From Symbiodinium natans (lineage: Eukaryota > Sar > Dinophyceae > Suessiales > Symbiodiniaceae), in the NCBI GenBank assembly GCA_905221605.1, contig CAJNDS010000613.1, forward strand, positions 785,894-849,893: 64,000 bases of DNA. The letters run 5' to 3'. The notes below the pieces were generated by a model. It was not told the origin of the DNA, ran no database searches, and was given only the letters and a program-made list of their open reading frames with translations. Below are positions 9,620-20,400 of the stretch, piece after piece. The position numbers and the translations under genes were made by a program. The first letter of the stretch is position 1. Each line of letters starts with the position of its first letter.

Positions 9620-11302
9620 ATGCTCTTTGAGAAGGAGCTCTCGGAGCTTCATGCCGTCATGTCGCAAGCCTCGTCAGCCCAGCTCGCTGTGGGCTCTTCA
9701 GTTGCTAGAGTCAGCTCCCAACCAGCCAAGGAGACTTCCTGGCAGAAGGTTCTGTGCACCTTGGGTTCCATGCACCAGAAACGCCTGCCAGACACCTCAA
9801 GCTGCGGCCGCGCGATGGCGGCATGCCGCCGGAATGGAAAGTGGCATCAAGCGCTGCAATTGCTGGGCGGCAGGCCTCCACATCTGATCGCCTACACCAA
9901 TGCCATTGCTGCGCTAGAGAAGCATGGGCTGTGGCGCCTGGCAGTTCATTTGTTGGCCGAGATGGTTGCTGCAGAGGTTGTGCCAGACGAAATCGCATAC
10001 AACAGCACAATCAGCGCATGTGAGAAAGGGTTGCAATGGCAGCTTGCAGTACATCTTTTGGCACATATGCCCAGTAGAGGCCTTACACCAGACGTCGTAA
10101 GCTTTAGCAGTGCCATCAGTGCCTGCGAGAAAGTGGGCCAATGGCAGTTTGCCCTCGGTGTTTTTGTAGAGATGTGTGAATCTCAAGTTGAGCCAGATGT
10201 CATCAGCTTCAATAGCACCATCAGCGCATGTGAGAAAGGTGGACGCTGGCAGGAAGCTCTTCATCTCTTCGCCGACATCTCAGTGATGATGTGCCTGCCG
10301 GATGTGATCAGCTACAGTAGTACCATCAGCGCATCACAAAAGGGCGGCTACTGGAAGGTTGCTGTCCACCTTCTAGCAGCCATGATTGTTGCAGAGCTGG
10401 TGCCTGATGTCATCACATGTAACAGTACAATCAGTGCTTGCGAAAAAGGCGGTGAATGGCAGGTGGCCTTTGGACTCTTGGAGCAGATGCCCTCACTCAA
10501 CGTTGTGCCGAATGTGATTAGTTTCAACAGCGCCATAACTACTTGCGTCGCGCGTGGTCGCTGGCAAATTGCGCTGCAAGTTGTTGAGGACATGTCTGAA
10601 GCAAGCTTCACACCAGACGGGACAAGTTACAACAGTATCCTCTCAGCTTGTGAGAAGGGTCGGCAGTGGCAGATGGTGTTGTGCCTGTTGACAACGATGC
10701 CGCTAATGCGGTTGCATCCAGACGTTGTGAGCTACAGTGCTGCGATCAGCGCTTGCCAGAATGGACAGTGGAAGACTGCTATACGGCTTGTGGAAAGCAT
10801 GGCGAATGCTGATCTTACGGGTGATGTCATCTGCTACAATAGCATCATCAGTGCTCTAGAGTCGGTTGGCCAGTGGTTGCTGACGCTGCGTGTGCTGCAG
10901 CAGATGGCTTCTTGCGCAGTCACGCCGAATGCAATCAGCCTCAGCACCGCCGTCAGCGCTTGCAAGAGGAGGTGGCAGCTCTCTCTGAGAATTCTGTCTC
11001 AGTTGCCGTCTCGAAAAGTTTTCCCAAGAGAAGGCTACAACAGTGCCATCCAGGCGTGCGAACGAGCTTGTCAGTGGCGTTTGCCAGTACGATTGCTAGC
11101 AGACATGCCTGCATCTGGAGTGGAGCCAGATGTCATTAGCTTCAACAGTACCATCAGTGCATGTGAGCGCGCGAGCCAGCCACAAATTACGCTCCAGGTC
11201 TTGATGCAGTTGCAGGAGGAGTACCAGGGTCTTTGCAGGGCAGCACATGCTGCGGCTCTCTCTGACCATGAGCCGGTTTCGGGCAAACCCAGGCATGATT
11301 AA
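9620..11302 (+). CDS. P-type PPR protein 2, 560 aa
   Basis: About 13 full PPR repeats from residue 95 to the end, after an N-terminal Ser/Ala/Gln-rich stretch that could be a targeting segment. Repeats are near-canonical (ISACEKGxxW), and the 35-residue spacing is lost only where a repeat is shortened near 10740 and 10960. The ATG at 9620 is the first in frame. The C-terminal helix (TLQVLMQLQEE) resembles the TVLAQLQ end of PPR proteins 4 and 5. Expected role: binding a specific organellar RNA. Single exon, same strand and style as its neighbours. Confidence 0.93.
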   Translation: MLFEKELSELHAVMSQASSAQLAVGSSVARVSSQPAKETSWQKVLCTLGSMHQKRLPDTSSCGRAMAACRRNGKWHQALQLLGGRPPHLIAYTNAIAALEKHGLWRLAVHLLAEMVAAEVVPDEIAYNSTISACEKGLQWQLAVHLLAHMPSRGLTPDVVSFSSAISACEKVGQWQFALGVFVEMCESQVEPDVISFNSTISACEKGGRWQEALHLFADISVMMCLPDVISYSSTISASQKGGYWKVAVHLLAAMIVAELVPDVITCNSTISACEKGGEWQVAFGLLEQMPSLNVVPNVISFNSAITTCVARGRWQIALQVVEDMSEASFTPDGTSYNSILSACEKGRQWQMVLCLLTTMPLMRLHPDVVSYSAAISACQNGQWKTAIRLVESMANADLTGDVICYNSIISALESVGQWLLTLRVLQQMASCAVTPNAISLSTAVSACKRRWQLSLRILSQLPSRKVFPREGYNSAIQACERACQWRLPVRLLADMPASGVEPDVISFNSTISACERASQPQITLQVLMQLQEEYQGLCRAAHAAALSDHEPVSGKPRHD

Positions 11303-12127
11303 TTCAACCGAAGGCAGAAGGGATGCCGAAAATCGACTGGTTGCTCAAGGGGGAGTTGTCGGATTCTGCTCTGGTTGATCAAACTGCGAGGCCCGAGCCC
11401 ACGTTCCGCAGGCATTCCTGCAGTCGAGACATTGTAGAAGCACATCCAGACACTTCCACTTGGTCATGAATTCGGCGATTGGAAAGGACCCGAAGGCTAA
11501 ACGCTTGGCGAAATGGTGCGAACCCAAGGCAGCCGTGGAGCACATCCGCAGATGCCAATCGAAGCAAGGCACCCCCATGTTGTTGGAGGAGATGAGGGCG
11601 CTTGCCGTCCGGTTGACCTTGCAACACTACCATGCGGCAGCTTTGCATAAGCTCAATGGTTCAAGGGGTGCTCTGGATCATGCACATGATGCAGAGAGAC
11701 CATCTTGCACCAGACAATCTTCTCTATACTGTCGTGCTATTGGCCCTTGCCGCTCGGCCGGCCGCTGGCATCCGCTGGCAGTTAGTTTCCGAGCTCCTCA
11801 CGGAAATGAGGGCCAAGAGTGTCACTCCGAATGTCAAGGTTTACAGCAGCGCTGTGGCCACCTTGGCAAGATCGGGGTTGTGGCAGTTGGCAGTTGACCT
11901 GCTCAGACAGATGGCTGCAGCACGTGGGCTCCCGGATGTGATTGCGTACAACAGCACCATCAGCGTCTGTGAGAAGAGCCTACAGTGGCGATGTGCGATC
12001 GGGCTTCTAGCTGACATGTGCAGTAGTGCACTCGTGCCATAAGATGCAGCAGTGTCATCAGTGCCTGCGAGAAAGCTCAGCAGTTGCAAGTTGCCGTCCA
12101 AGCATTCGAGGACATGATTCTAAGCCA

Positions 12128-12143
12128 GGTCGCCCGGTCGCCC
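12128..12143 (+). repeat. 8-bp tandem duplication causing a frameshift
   Basis: GGTCGCCC occurs twice in a row. Removing one copy would join the PPR frames on each side. Confidence 0.8.
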
Positions 12144-12893
12144 CCGATGTATTTAACTTCAATAGCTGCATATGTGCGTGTCAGAAAGCGCTTTCATTGC
12201 ACTTCTTGGCCTTCATGCCTGAGGCCAGGCTCTCGCCCAGTGTCGTAAGCTTCAGCAGTGCCATCTCTGCATGCGAGAGCAGTGGAGACTGGAGGCTTTC
12301 TCTTCATCTACTTGACAAGATGTTGGTGGCCAAAACAGCTAAAAAAATGTCTTCAGTTTTAGCAGTGCCATCGCTGCTCTGGAGAGGCACACCAATTGGC
12401 AAAGAGCCATGATTCTACCACTGAGTGACATGGTCCTGGCGCGGGTCGTTCCTAACACCGTATCCTACAACAGCCTCATCAGCGCCTGCGGGACGGGTTT
12501 CCAGTGGGAACTCGCGCTCCACGTCCTGGGAGACATGAGGGCTCCCAAGGACCGCCTGAGCTTCAGCAGTGCCATCACCGCGTGCGAGAAGGTCGGACGA
12601 TGGGTCATCGCTTTGTCCTTGTTGGTGCAGCTGTCTATCCTGCAACGACCGGACGCAATAGCTTACAACAGCGCAGTTAGCGTCTGTGAAAATGCAGGGC
12701 AGTGGAAACAGGCCGGGCAGCTTCTGGTCTGCATGCGGGCATCAAGGGTGATGCCAACTGTGGTGACATACAGTGCCGTCATAAGCGCCTGTGCGAAGGC
12801 ACAGCAGTGGCAATGGGCTCTTCATTGGCTGACATGCGCATGCCCGACGACATGGTCAACCCCAACATCATCAGCTTCAACAGCGCCATCAAG

Positions 12894-13031
12894 GCCTCTG
12901 TTCTTGGGCTTCTCACGTCTACGAGCTGACACGACCACGACTGTCCCCTTTTTGCTCGTTTGTTTTCCCTCAATCCTCTATCCTCACAGGCCCGGCAAAA
13001 AAAACCCCAAATGAGGGAGTGAACTCGGGAG
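12894..13031 (+). other. Intron-like insertion in the PPR pseudogene (GC-AG)
   Basis: A 138-bp segment interrupts a PPR repeat between AAG and GCCTGCAGC. It is flanked by a 6-bp direct repeat AGGCCT (12892-12897 and 13030-13035). If spliced with a GC donor and AG acceptor, the repeat is restored in frame (138 = 46 x 3). A pyrimidine-rich tract lies at 12948-12982. This is the pattern expected of an introner-type insertion. Confidence 0.55.
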
Positions 13032-13100
13032 GCCTGCAGCGACAGCTTGCAATGGAAGAGAGCGCTGCAAGTGTTTCCACAGGGCGAGACGATCCCCGAT

Positions 13101-13934
13101 TCGCTCAGCCACTCGGGAAAACCAGGATTACGATCATAATATTATAGCAGCAGTCTGCAGGACTCCGATGGAATTTGTCTCGCTCTTTTCTGCCCTCCCC
13201 ATCTCAGGCTATTCCTTTACAGTCGCAGCCTGTGAGATGGGAGACCAGGCCTGGCCGCAGAACTGCTGGGCCAAGCGCAGCGGAAGTACCAGACCCTCTC
13301 AGAAATTCTTTTGACAAAAAGGCAAAGTGCTTATGCCACGCGCTGCTTCTCGTGGTTTTATGTGCTCTGAGCTCATGGCACCGATAAGGCGCAGTTCCTG
13401 ACGAATTGGGTTGTTCATGGTTGTTCAGCTACTGGCCCCTTGCTTTGTTAGGTAAATTGAGCTTGGGGAAGAAATAGACATTGAATAGATTCATCGAGGA
13501 GAGCTCTCGATACTTTCAACTCAAGCCTGCTCCCTCAACCCGGCCTGGTCTAGCCCCTCCCTCCACCCTCCATTCTCCCCCCTCCCTCCACCCCTCCACC
13601 CTCCACCCCCCCTCCCTCCACCCCTCCATTCTCCACCCCCTCCATCCTCCACCCCTCCACCCTCCACCGTATGCAACGTATGAAAGGGGCAGGCCATGGC
13701 GACTTGGCAGCGCGGGGTCCTGACATGTGTGGTGGTCATGTCCCTGGTACCCCAGATGCAATTCGCACAGCTTCCGAATTTTTTTTGAAAGGCCAGCTAG
13801 GGAGGGACGGATTCCGTACATATAGGGGACAGACATAGAGTCATAGAGTGTAGGGGCCTTGAGGATCCTGGCTTCAGTGTTTCGAGCGACTTTCGGCCCT
13901 TGAAGTGCAAAGGAAGCCCTGGGCTCACAGGGGT
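13101..13934. other. No complete gene; pyrimidine-rich tract and one exon-like piece
   Basis: Contains the CCT-rich tract. Near the end (about 13860-13930) a short coding-like piece precedes the telomere-like array, reading EDPGFSVSSDFRPLKCKG. Confidence 0.4.
13546..13668. repeat. CCTCCA/CCCTCC minisatellite
   Basis: Imperfect short repeats built from CCCTCCA, CCTCCATTCT and CCCCCTCC. Strong purine/pyrimidine strand bias, so triplex or slippage is possible. Confidence 0.9.
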
Positions 13935-13971
13935 CCCTAAACCCTAAGCCCTAAATCCTAAACCCTAAACC

Positions 13972-14038
<67 letters not shown>

Positions 14039-14044
14039 ACCCTA
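13935..14044. repeat. Telomere-like array switching from CCCTAAA to CCCTCAA
   Basis: Begins with about five CCCTAAA-type units and changes to about ten CCCTCAA units from 13969. The Copia element is inserted at its right end. The array resumes as CCCTAAA at 23977. Confidence 0.92.
14040..14044. repeat. Target-site duplication, left copy (CCCTA)
   Basis: CCCTA directly abuts the left LTR and is repeated at 23977-23981, directly after the right LTR. Five bp is typical of Copia integrases. Confidence 0.85.
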
Positions 14045-14274
14045 TACGGGGGGCAACCGAAGGGGGACGAGAAACCAAACAGTCAACCCCAACAGAAACC
14101 CTTGATTCCCCTGGAACAACCAACAACAAAACCCAAAGAACAACCAAACACACCTTTTCTGTAGGGCGCATTGCCCAGGGTCTTGAGCCTTGAGCCAAAC
14201 ATGATTTCCGGGTTTATTAACCCTTTCAACTCCCAACACTAACTCTTTTCTACAATACCAGCAGCAGCTCCGCA
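14045..14274 (-). repeat. 3' LTR (element orientation)
   Basis: 230 bp, matching the other LTR throughout apart from the G-run at 14048. Contains AATAAA in element orientation (near 14215) and the spliced-leader-like motif at 14182-14199. Confidence 0.95.
14182..14199 (-). other. Tandem spliced-leader-like motif in the 3' LTR
   Basis: On the - strand this reads TTTGGCTCAAGGCTCAAG, which is the 3' end of the dinoflagellate spliced leader followed by a second overlapping GGCTCAAG. The same motif is in the 5' LTR at 23884-23901. Confidence 0.5.
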
Positions 14275-14286
14275 CTCCCCCTGTCC
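14275..14286 (-). other. Polypurine tract
   Basis: GGACAGGGGGAG on the - strand, ending exactly at the TG of the 3' LTR. This is the expected primer for plus-strand DNA synthesis. Confidence 0.85.
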
Positions 14287-14460
14287 TAGGATTTCCTAGG
14301 ACACATTGGAGGTGCAGATCCTTGGCCAAAAACCACCGTTTAGGCAGCAGCCAGCTGCTTGAAATGCACATTATGGTTTAACGTCTTCCAGGACGACCCT
14401 TCAGCTCATTGGCCGAATCCCTTACCACTGAGGATTTCTTCACCTCGAACTTGAAAAAGT

Positions 14461-17400
14461 TTACGTTCCAGCGGCCCGTTCCTCACCAAGGAACTCAGCA
14501 TTCACCACCCAGCCATCCTTGAGGCAATGCTTGCAAAGCGTCTTAGCCCTGGGCTGTGAATATCGCAGAACATCACAGTCACTGCTTGCGTGCATACAGT
14601 TCCCACCCACTGTTGTATACAAAGTGGCACTCGCAGGAATAACCACCACTTTCTTGATCCACAGCCATTTGTACAGCCGCCGAAAGAGGCACCATGCCAA
14701 TTCCCAGAGTATGATTGCTGCCACCAAATACGCAACAAGGTCTGAATTGTTGATAACCATTTCAATACCTTGAGCCAGAACCATAACCGTAGATGTATTG
14801 GCGACCTGGCACACCCCTTCTTCTGAGCAAAAGAAACCAGCAGCTGACACTTCTTCTCCACCTGTTGCCATCCCTTGCAGGGATGCAGCCACCATCATGA
14901 CCGCCATTGCAAGAGAGGCCCTTTTCAAGTCAGTTCCTTGCACTAACAGTTGGAGACCCCAAAGTGCCTTTTGCTTTGCATAAACCTGTCCACTCATCAA
15001 TTTTGTCAACAGATCAGCAATCATATACTCACCACGAAGATGCGCTATCACCATGTAACCACGGTCCACCAGAGACCTGACACCAGCTGCTCGAATTCTC
15101 AGGTGTCTTGTTCTCCAGCTACCAGCAGGATATTGAATGATTGAGCACGTCGAAACCGAATCTGTATACAGCACTTTTTGCAGCGATTCTTCACCTGTTC
15201 CAACCAAAGCGGCAATTATAGGGGTGCACGACTGAATCATCGTTGCTCCCTCTATGGACGCATGTAATTCAGCTTCAGCAGTACTTAACGCCACGGTTGA
15301 TTGTCTCTGTGTTGCCCACATCACCGGACAATCACCCCAAACTACCACCGCTCCTGAGTGGCTCTTTTCATTTTCACCTGCTGCAAAGCTGGCATCCGCG
15401 TAAGACTCCACCACCTTGACGCCTCGCCCATAACGCAACACCTCATTCCTTTCTTTTTCGCATGTTGCGATTGCACCAAACGTCAGGCCTAACGTTGGAG
15501 TTGCAGCAAGGTATCGAAATACCTCCTCAGCCTTTTTAACCACAAATCGCGGCCTTCGGGATGTCCACAAAGACAACTGGCTTGTGCAGAAAGCCAAATC
15601 AGGTCGAGTTTTGATTGCCACCCAGAGGAACTCCCCTACGGCACCTTGAGCCGCTCGCAAGGAAGGAATATCCACCTCCTCTTCTTCACCTGGAGTTTCT
15701 TTCACCATTGGCAGGTTACTACCTTTTCCAGTTTCATCAATCTGATACCCTCTTCGGTTCAGCAAATCTCTCACGAAGTCCTCCTGGTTGAGAAAGAAGC
15801 TGCCATTTCGATACCAGATTTGGACACCCAAAAACTTCAGGAATCCATCACCACAGCCTGGACCACAGAACTCGGGTTCAGAAGTTTTCCACGCCTTCCT
15901 GATCTGTTCCAAGGCTTCCCGGAGCACTGTCATAGTCCCAGCCATCAAAAAATCATCCACGTAAAGACCTATTGTCCCCACCAACTTGCTTACACCTTCC
16001 GGCTTCTCTTGCGCCATACTAAGGAACAGACTTGGGTCTGCATTGGACCTCTGAAAGCTCATTGCTTGTCCATCCTTTGACACCCAAGACATGCCTTGAA
16101 GACGTTGGTCTCGCCACTCCACCCATGCTGCAGGACTTTCGGCCAAACCGTACAAGGCCTTCCTCACAATCCACCGCTCCTCTTTTGTGCAAAGACCCAA
16201 TTTCACCGCCGCCCTTGGGGGCTGCACCACCACCAGACGCCCTTCTCTTTGCGCCCTATTCATCGGCGCCGTCAGAAAAGCTTTGGAAATGTCTAAGCCA
16301 GCGATGATCCACACCATATGTGCTGCGTGCCTCACTTGACACCTAAATGTAGTTGAATCTAAACCTGGAGCGTACAGCGAGTGACGACTGAGGGACCTTG
16401 GCCCTTCGTATTCTGTAGCTGCCGTTGACGAAATAAAGTTCCCACATGCACAGATACGGGCACGCCTCCTCCCTGTCCCTTGCTTCCGGGTAAACACCAC
16501 CAGACTGGGAACGTACTCAATCACCGGTGCATTAGGCTCTTCCGCCAATTTGTCCAACTTTTCTTGAGTTGTTGGTTCCACCACCTCCAACTCTTTAACC
16601 AAAGACTTCACCTCGTCCGACAATGAATCCCTCCACTTTTCCAGCTCTTGCATGGCTTCTTGTGTAGGAATCGTTTTTGTTTGCAGGAACTCAACCTCCT
16701 CTGCTGCCTCCAGCGCGGTATTTTCCTGTACCACCTGCTGAACTTGAGCTGCTTTGACCAAAAACTTCGAGAGCTGTTCCTCAGCCCTTTTTGCTTTAAC
16801 CAGCCATTCTCTAGTCTCTGATCCTTTTTCCTCATTCGACTCATTGGCCGATCCATGGAACTCGTCCAAAATGCAACATTCCTGTTCAGCAATTAGGCGT
16901 CGAATACTCAACTGCTCCTCTAGAGCCCATTGATGCGCTTCGAACACAGCGTAGTCGACTTCCTCTGCAAGGTCTTCCAGCGAGGTTTCTCTCAGCGTCA
17001 TTTTTAACCATTTCCTTTTTTCACCTTCTTCAGCTTGTGGTTCCGGAAGAGGAAACTTGCATTGGAGAAGATAGCACCTATCCTTGTAGCTCAAACGCTC
17101 CATAAAAACAGGTGTGTACCCTGTCAAGGATACCCTGTTCCCTTTCCAAGGCATAGGACCATGCAGTTTTCTCGGAAAGAACGACATGAAGTTCCAGTGG
17201 ATATCCACCAATTTTCCAGGTAAGACTTTCTTCCCATAGGATTGCTCCACCACTTCAGCTCCTTCCTCCAAAACCTTTTCATCCTCAACCCACAGCTGAC
17301 CCTCTTTATAGTCACCAAAGCCACACACATAATTGCAGCAATGCTTTTCATTGTGACTATCCCTATGCAATGACACCGGAGCATTGCACGAGATCTGAAG

Positions 17401-20400
17401 AGCAGAAAATTTGGCTTCAGGATTGTGGTGCCTCACGAATGATGCCAAATAACGACATAGCCATGGCCTTCGATGGGTCTCTTTTGTAATACCACACACT
17501 CCGCCATGAGTATAGTGGCCCAACACCAGAGCTCGCGTACTTGTGCGCCAATTGTTGATACCACCTCTCCGATTCACCCTCTTTGGGTATACAATCCCTT
17601 CCAAAAGCTCCTCACAGTCCACGTAATCATACATAGACCTTTCATACATTGACTTGGCTTTTTGCTCTTCTTTCTCCAAGTGTGTTCCATCCTCGGCAGT
17701 CTCACTTTTGCAGACCAAATAAGCATTTTCATGAGGAGAACAGCATGTCGGCCAATACTCATCACCAGGAACATTGTCCTCAACATCTGCATTTTCTTCC
17801 AGCTCCCCCAAACCCTGCACGTCATCCTCGAAAATTTCTAAGGGCGGACTCTCCCCCCGCTTGCGAAGCAAGCGCAAAGAGCCCACATGACCACGCAGTG
17901 AAGAGGCCGGGCTTTTTTCCTTTAACCGATGGTGAGCTGGAGGATCGCGAGGCGGAGGTAAAGGAGGACCTTCCTCATCAGCGAATCGAAGCGCTGGTTT
18001 TTTGCCCTTGAGACGATGCTCCGGAGGAGAAGGCTCCTGTTCTTCTACCACCCCTTCCAGCTCCAATGCAGGCGGTTCCTTTACATTGGAAAAAATCGTA
18101 GTGCAGGGAAATAACACCAGTTCATCCGGATCTTTTGCAGTCCCTTGAGCTTCCACCCAATAACCACCAGGTAGGTCATCGCATGGGCCCAAAAGAAGCG
18201 CGGGCTGCGTACGATCGACCCATTGCCGACCTTTCTTTGTTCCATCCGGACCCAGCAACTCCCACGGACGACGCTTGACTTGAATTTGAGCACCAAAGGG
18301 AAGCAATGCTTTCGGTTTCAAACCCAACTCCCTTTCAGCTTTCTGCCACCGTAACATTGACCAATGGCGAGCAGCCAGTGCCCAGTACGCCGGACCGAGT
18401 CGCGCCTCCTTTAAGAGCGACCTGACACCACGTTTGAATAGACCTACACATGCTTCAGCGCGCCCATTTGTTTGCGGGACTCCAGGATCACCAGTGGTCC
18501 TATATATCAGACGAGTTTCACAAAAGGATCGGAAGCGTGCATTGACAAACTCCCCCGCTCGATCTGAGTGGATTCTCAACACCGGATACCCATGTCTCTG
18601 CAAGCGCACCATCATTCTTTGAACCGCCGACAAAACAGTTGTTTGCTGTTTATCCACAATCGGCTCCACCATAACGAAGTTGATCATACGGACAGGTTGG
18701 GTCAAATGGTCCTTCAGTTCCTTCCAGGATTTTTCAGAAGCTTGGATTTTCAACACCTCTGCCTCCAGAACTGGTGCAGGTTCCACCGGCGCAGAGTCTT
18801 CCTCCTCGAAGTTCGCGACTGCATCGCCTAACCATTCTCCAACACCAGCACCTTCATCTGCCACCTGATCTTCCACCTCATCCGCATCTTCCTCCTTTTC
18901 AAGAGGGCGACCCACATTGGGATCCAACATTGGAAATTGATACACACCAATAACAGCGTGTCGTGGCTTCTGCTGGTGAGCATCCTTTGAACACTTGTAT
19001 GGACCTGCTAAGTCCAATGATAAAGTGTAAGCATCCCCGTGCTTCCGCCTCAAATGGCGACGCTCCTTCCCAGCGGCAGACACACAGACTTGACAATCAC
19101 GTCTGAAAGGAATATGCCCCCTTAGGCAATGGTCACGGAAAGCTCGCTCCTCCGTTGTCAGCCTCCGTAACGTCCCTTCTCGTTCTTCCTTTTTTAACAC
19201 CATAGCTTCCCGCTCAGCATCGCTCTCATGCAACCATTGTGCCAACCTGTGACGTATTCTTTTAACCAATCCAAACGCCCATCGCGCCCATATGGAGGAC
19301 TGTCCAATACGTTCTTCCAGGGTAGAAGCGAATGTTGCCGACCACGGAACAACCACGCGAACCTGTTCCAACGATTCCCATAGTTCCATATCAGACACCA
19401 GGAAAGTCGTAGGTTTCACCAGAGCATGTCCCAATGTTCCTTGATCAAAATGTGCAGCGTACATTCCATAACGCTCACAAAAGCTTTTCACTTCTGGCCA
19501 ACTCCAGAAGGTAGGGCTTGAGAACCCTTCCTGAGCACCATCCACCAGATCCTCAGCACTCAAGACCGTCTTGCCGTTCTGGGAGAAATCTTTCCCTATG
19601 AGTTCAGGGTCCCCAGGACTTTCCATGCCAAAGAAGACAGAACTCCCATTGATGACTTCAGCAGTTCCACACCTTGAATGCACCGCCACGTCATATAGGA
19701 AAAGCATCTTCAGAAGTAAAACACCATCCTTTTGAGCTAATTCTTGATGTGGCCAAGGAAGACTCTTTAATCCCAACCGTTCAGGCCCACAGCGCCGGCG
19801 TAATACAGGTGGACCACCGTCTTCACCTCTCAACCTTGACACTGTCCTGCATGGAGGTCCTCCAACCACAGCAACCACCTTTCCTTCAGCCGCCAGATGC
19901 AGAAGATACTTCCAGACGCTCGAATTATGTAGGTCACCGCCTTTCTTCAAATCCAGCTCCAGTACCTCCACATCCCGACTGGGAAAATGCCATTTTTGTT
20001 TTCCCGAAAATAGGTGTACCACCACCCTTTTTGCTCGTGCCAGCCGTCTCCTTTTATGACGGTTGAAAGGCAACGCCGCAATATCTCCACGTGGCAACAG
20101 CTCCATCAGCATATTTTCTGGTATATCCCCAGAATACCACCGAAGAAACCGCCAGCATGCCTGGACGAACTCCTCCTCATTCGCTGACGCTGTCCGCGCT
20201 GCGCTTTGCAACGACGCTTTTACCGCCACCTCGTTGTCCGTATTCGGACACCCTTGAACCATACGTGCCACCTTCAATGCTTGCTTTGGTGAACACCAAT
20301 CCATTTCATCAATGATCTGAAGCGCCACCTCCTTTTCCAAACAAGGGCACCCATTCAGATCACGAACGCGAAGTTCTCCCAGAACAGGATGTGAGGCTGT

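Larger units (their letters stand above)
11460..13100 (+). pseudogene. Decayed PPR gene with five frameshifts
   Basis: PPR repeats can be followed across all three + frames. Frame changes occur near 11650, 12040, 12140, 12345 and 12825. The pieces include AYNSTISVCEKSLQWRCA, SFSSAISACESSGDWRL, SYNSLISACGTGFQWEL and SFSNAI-type ends. The change near 12140 is explained by an 8-bp tandem duplication of GGTCGCCC (12128-12143). A last repeat fragment (ACSDSLQWKRALQVF) appears at 13034-13080, after a 138-bp insertion. No single frame could give a working protein, so I call a pseudogene. At least nine repeats can still be seen. It was once a third tandem copy after PPR genes 1 and 2. Confidence 0.88.

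Noticed and set aside
11460-13014. Four separate small PPR genes
   Set aside because: The pieces are consecutive parts of one repeat series in shifting frames; a decayed single gene explains them better.
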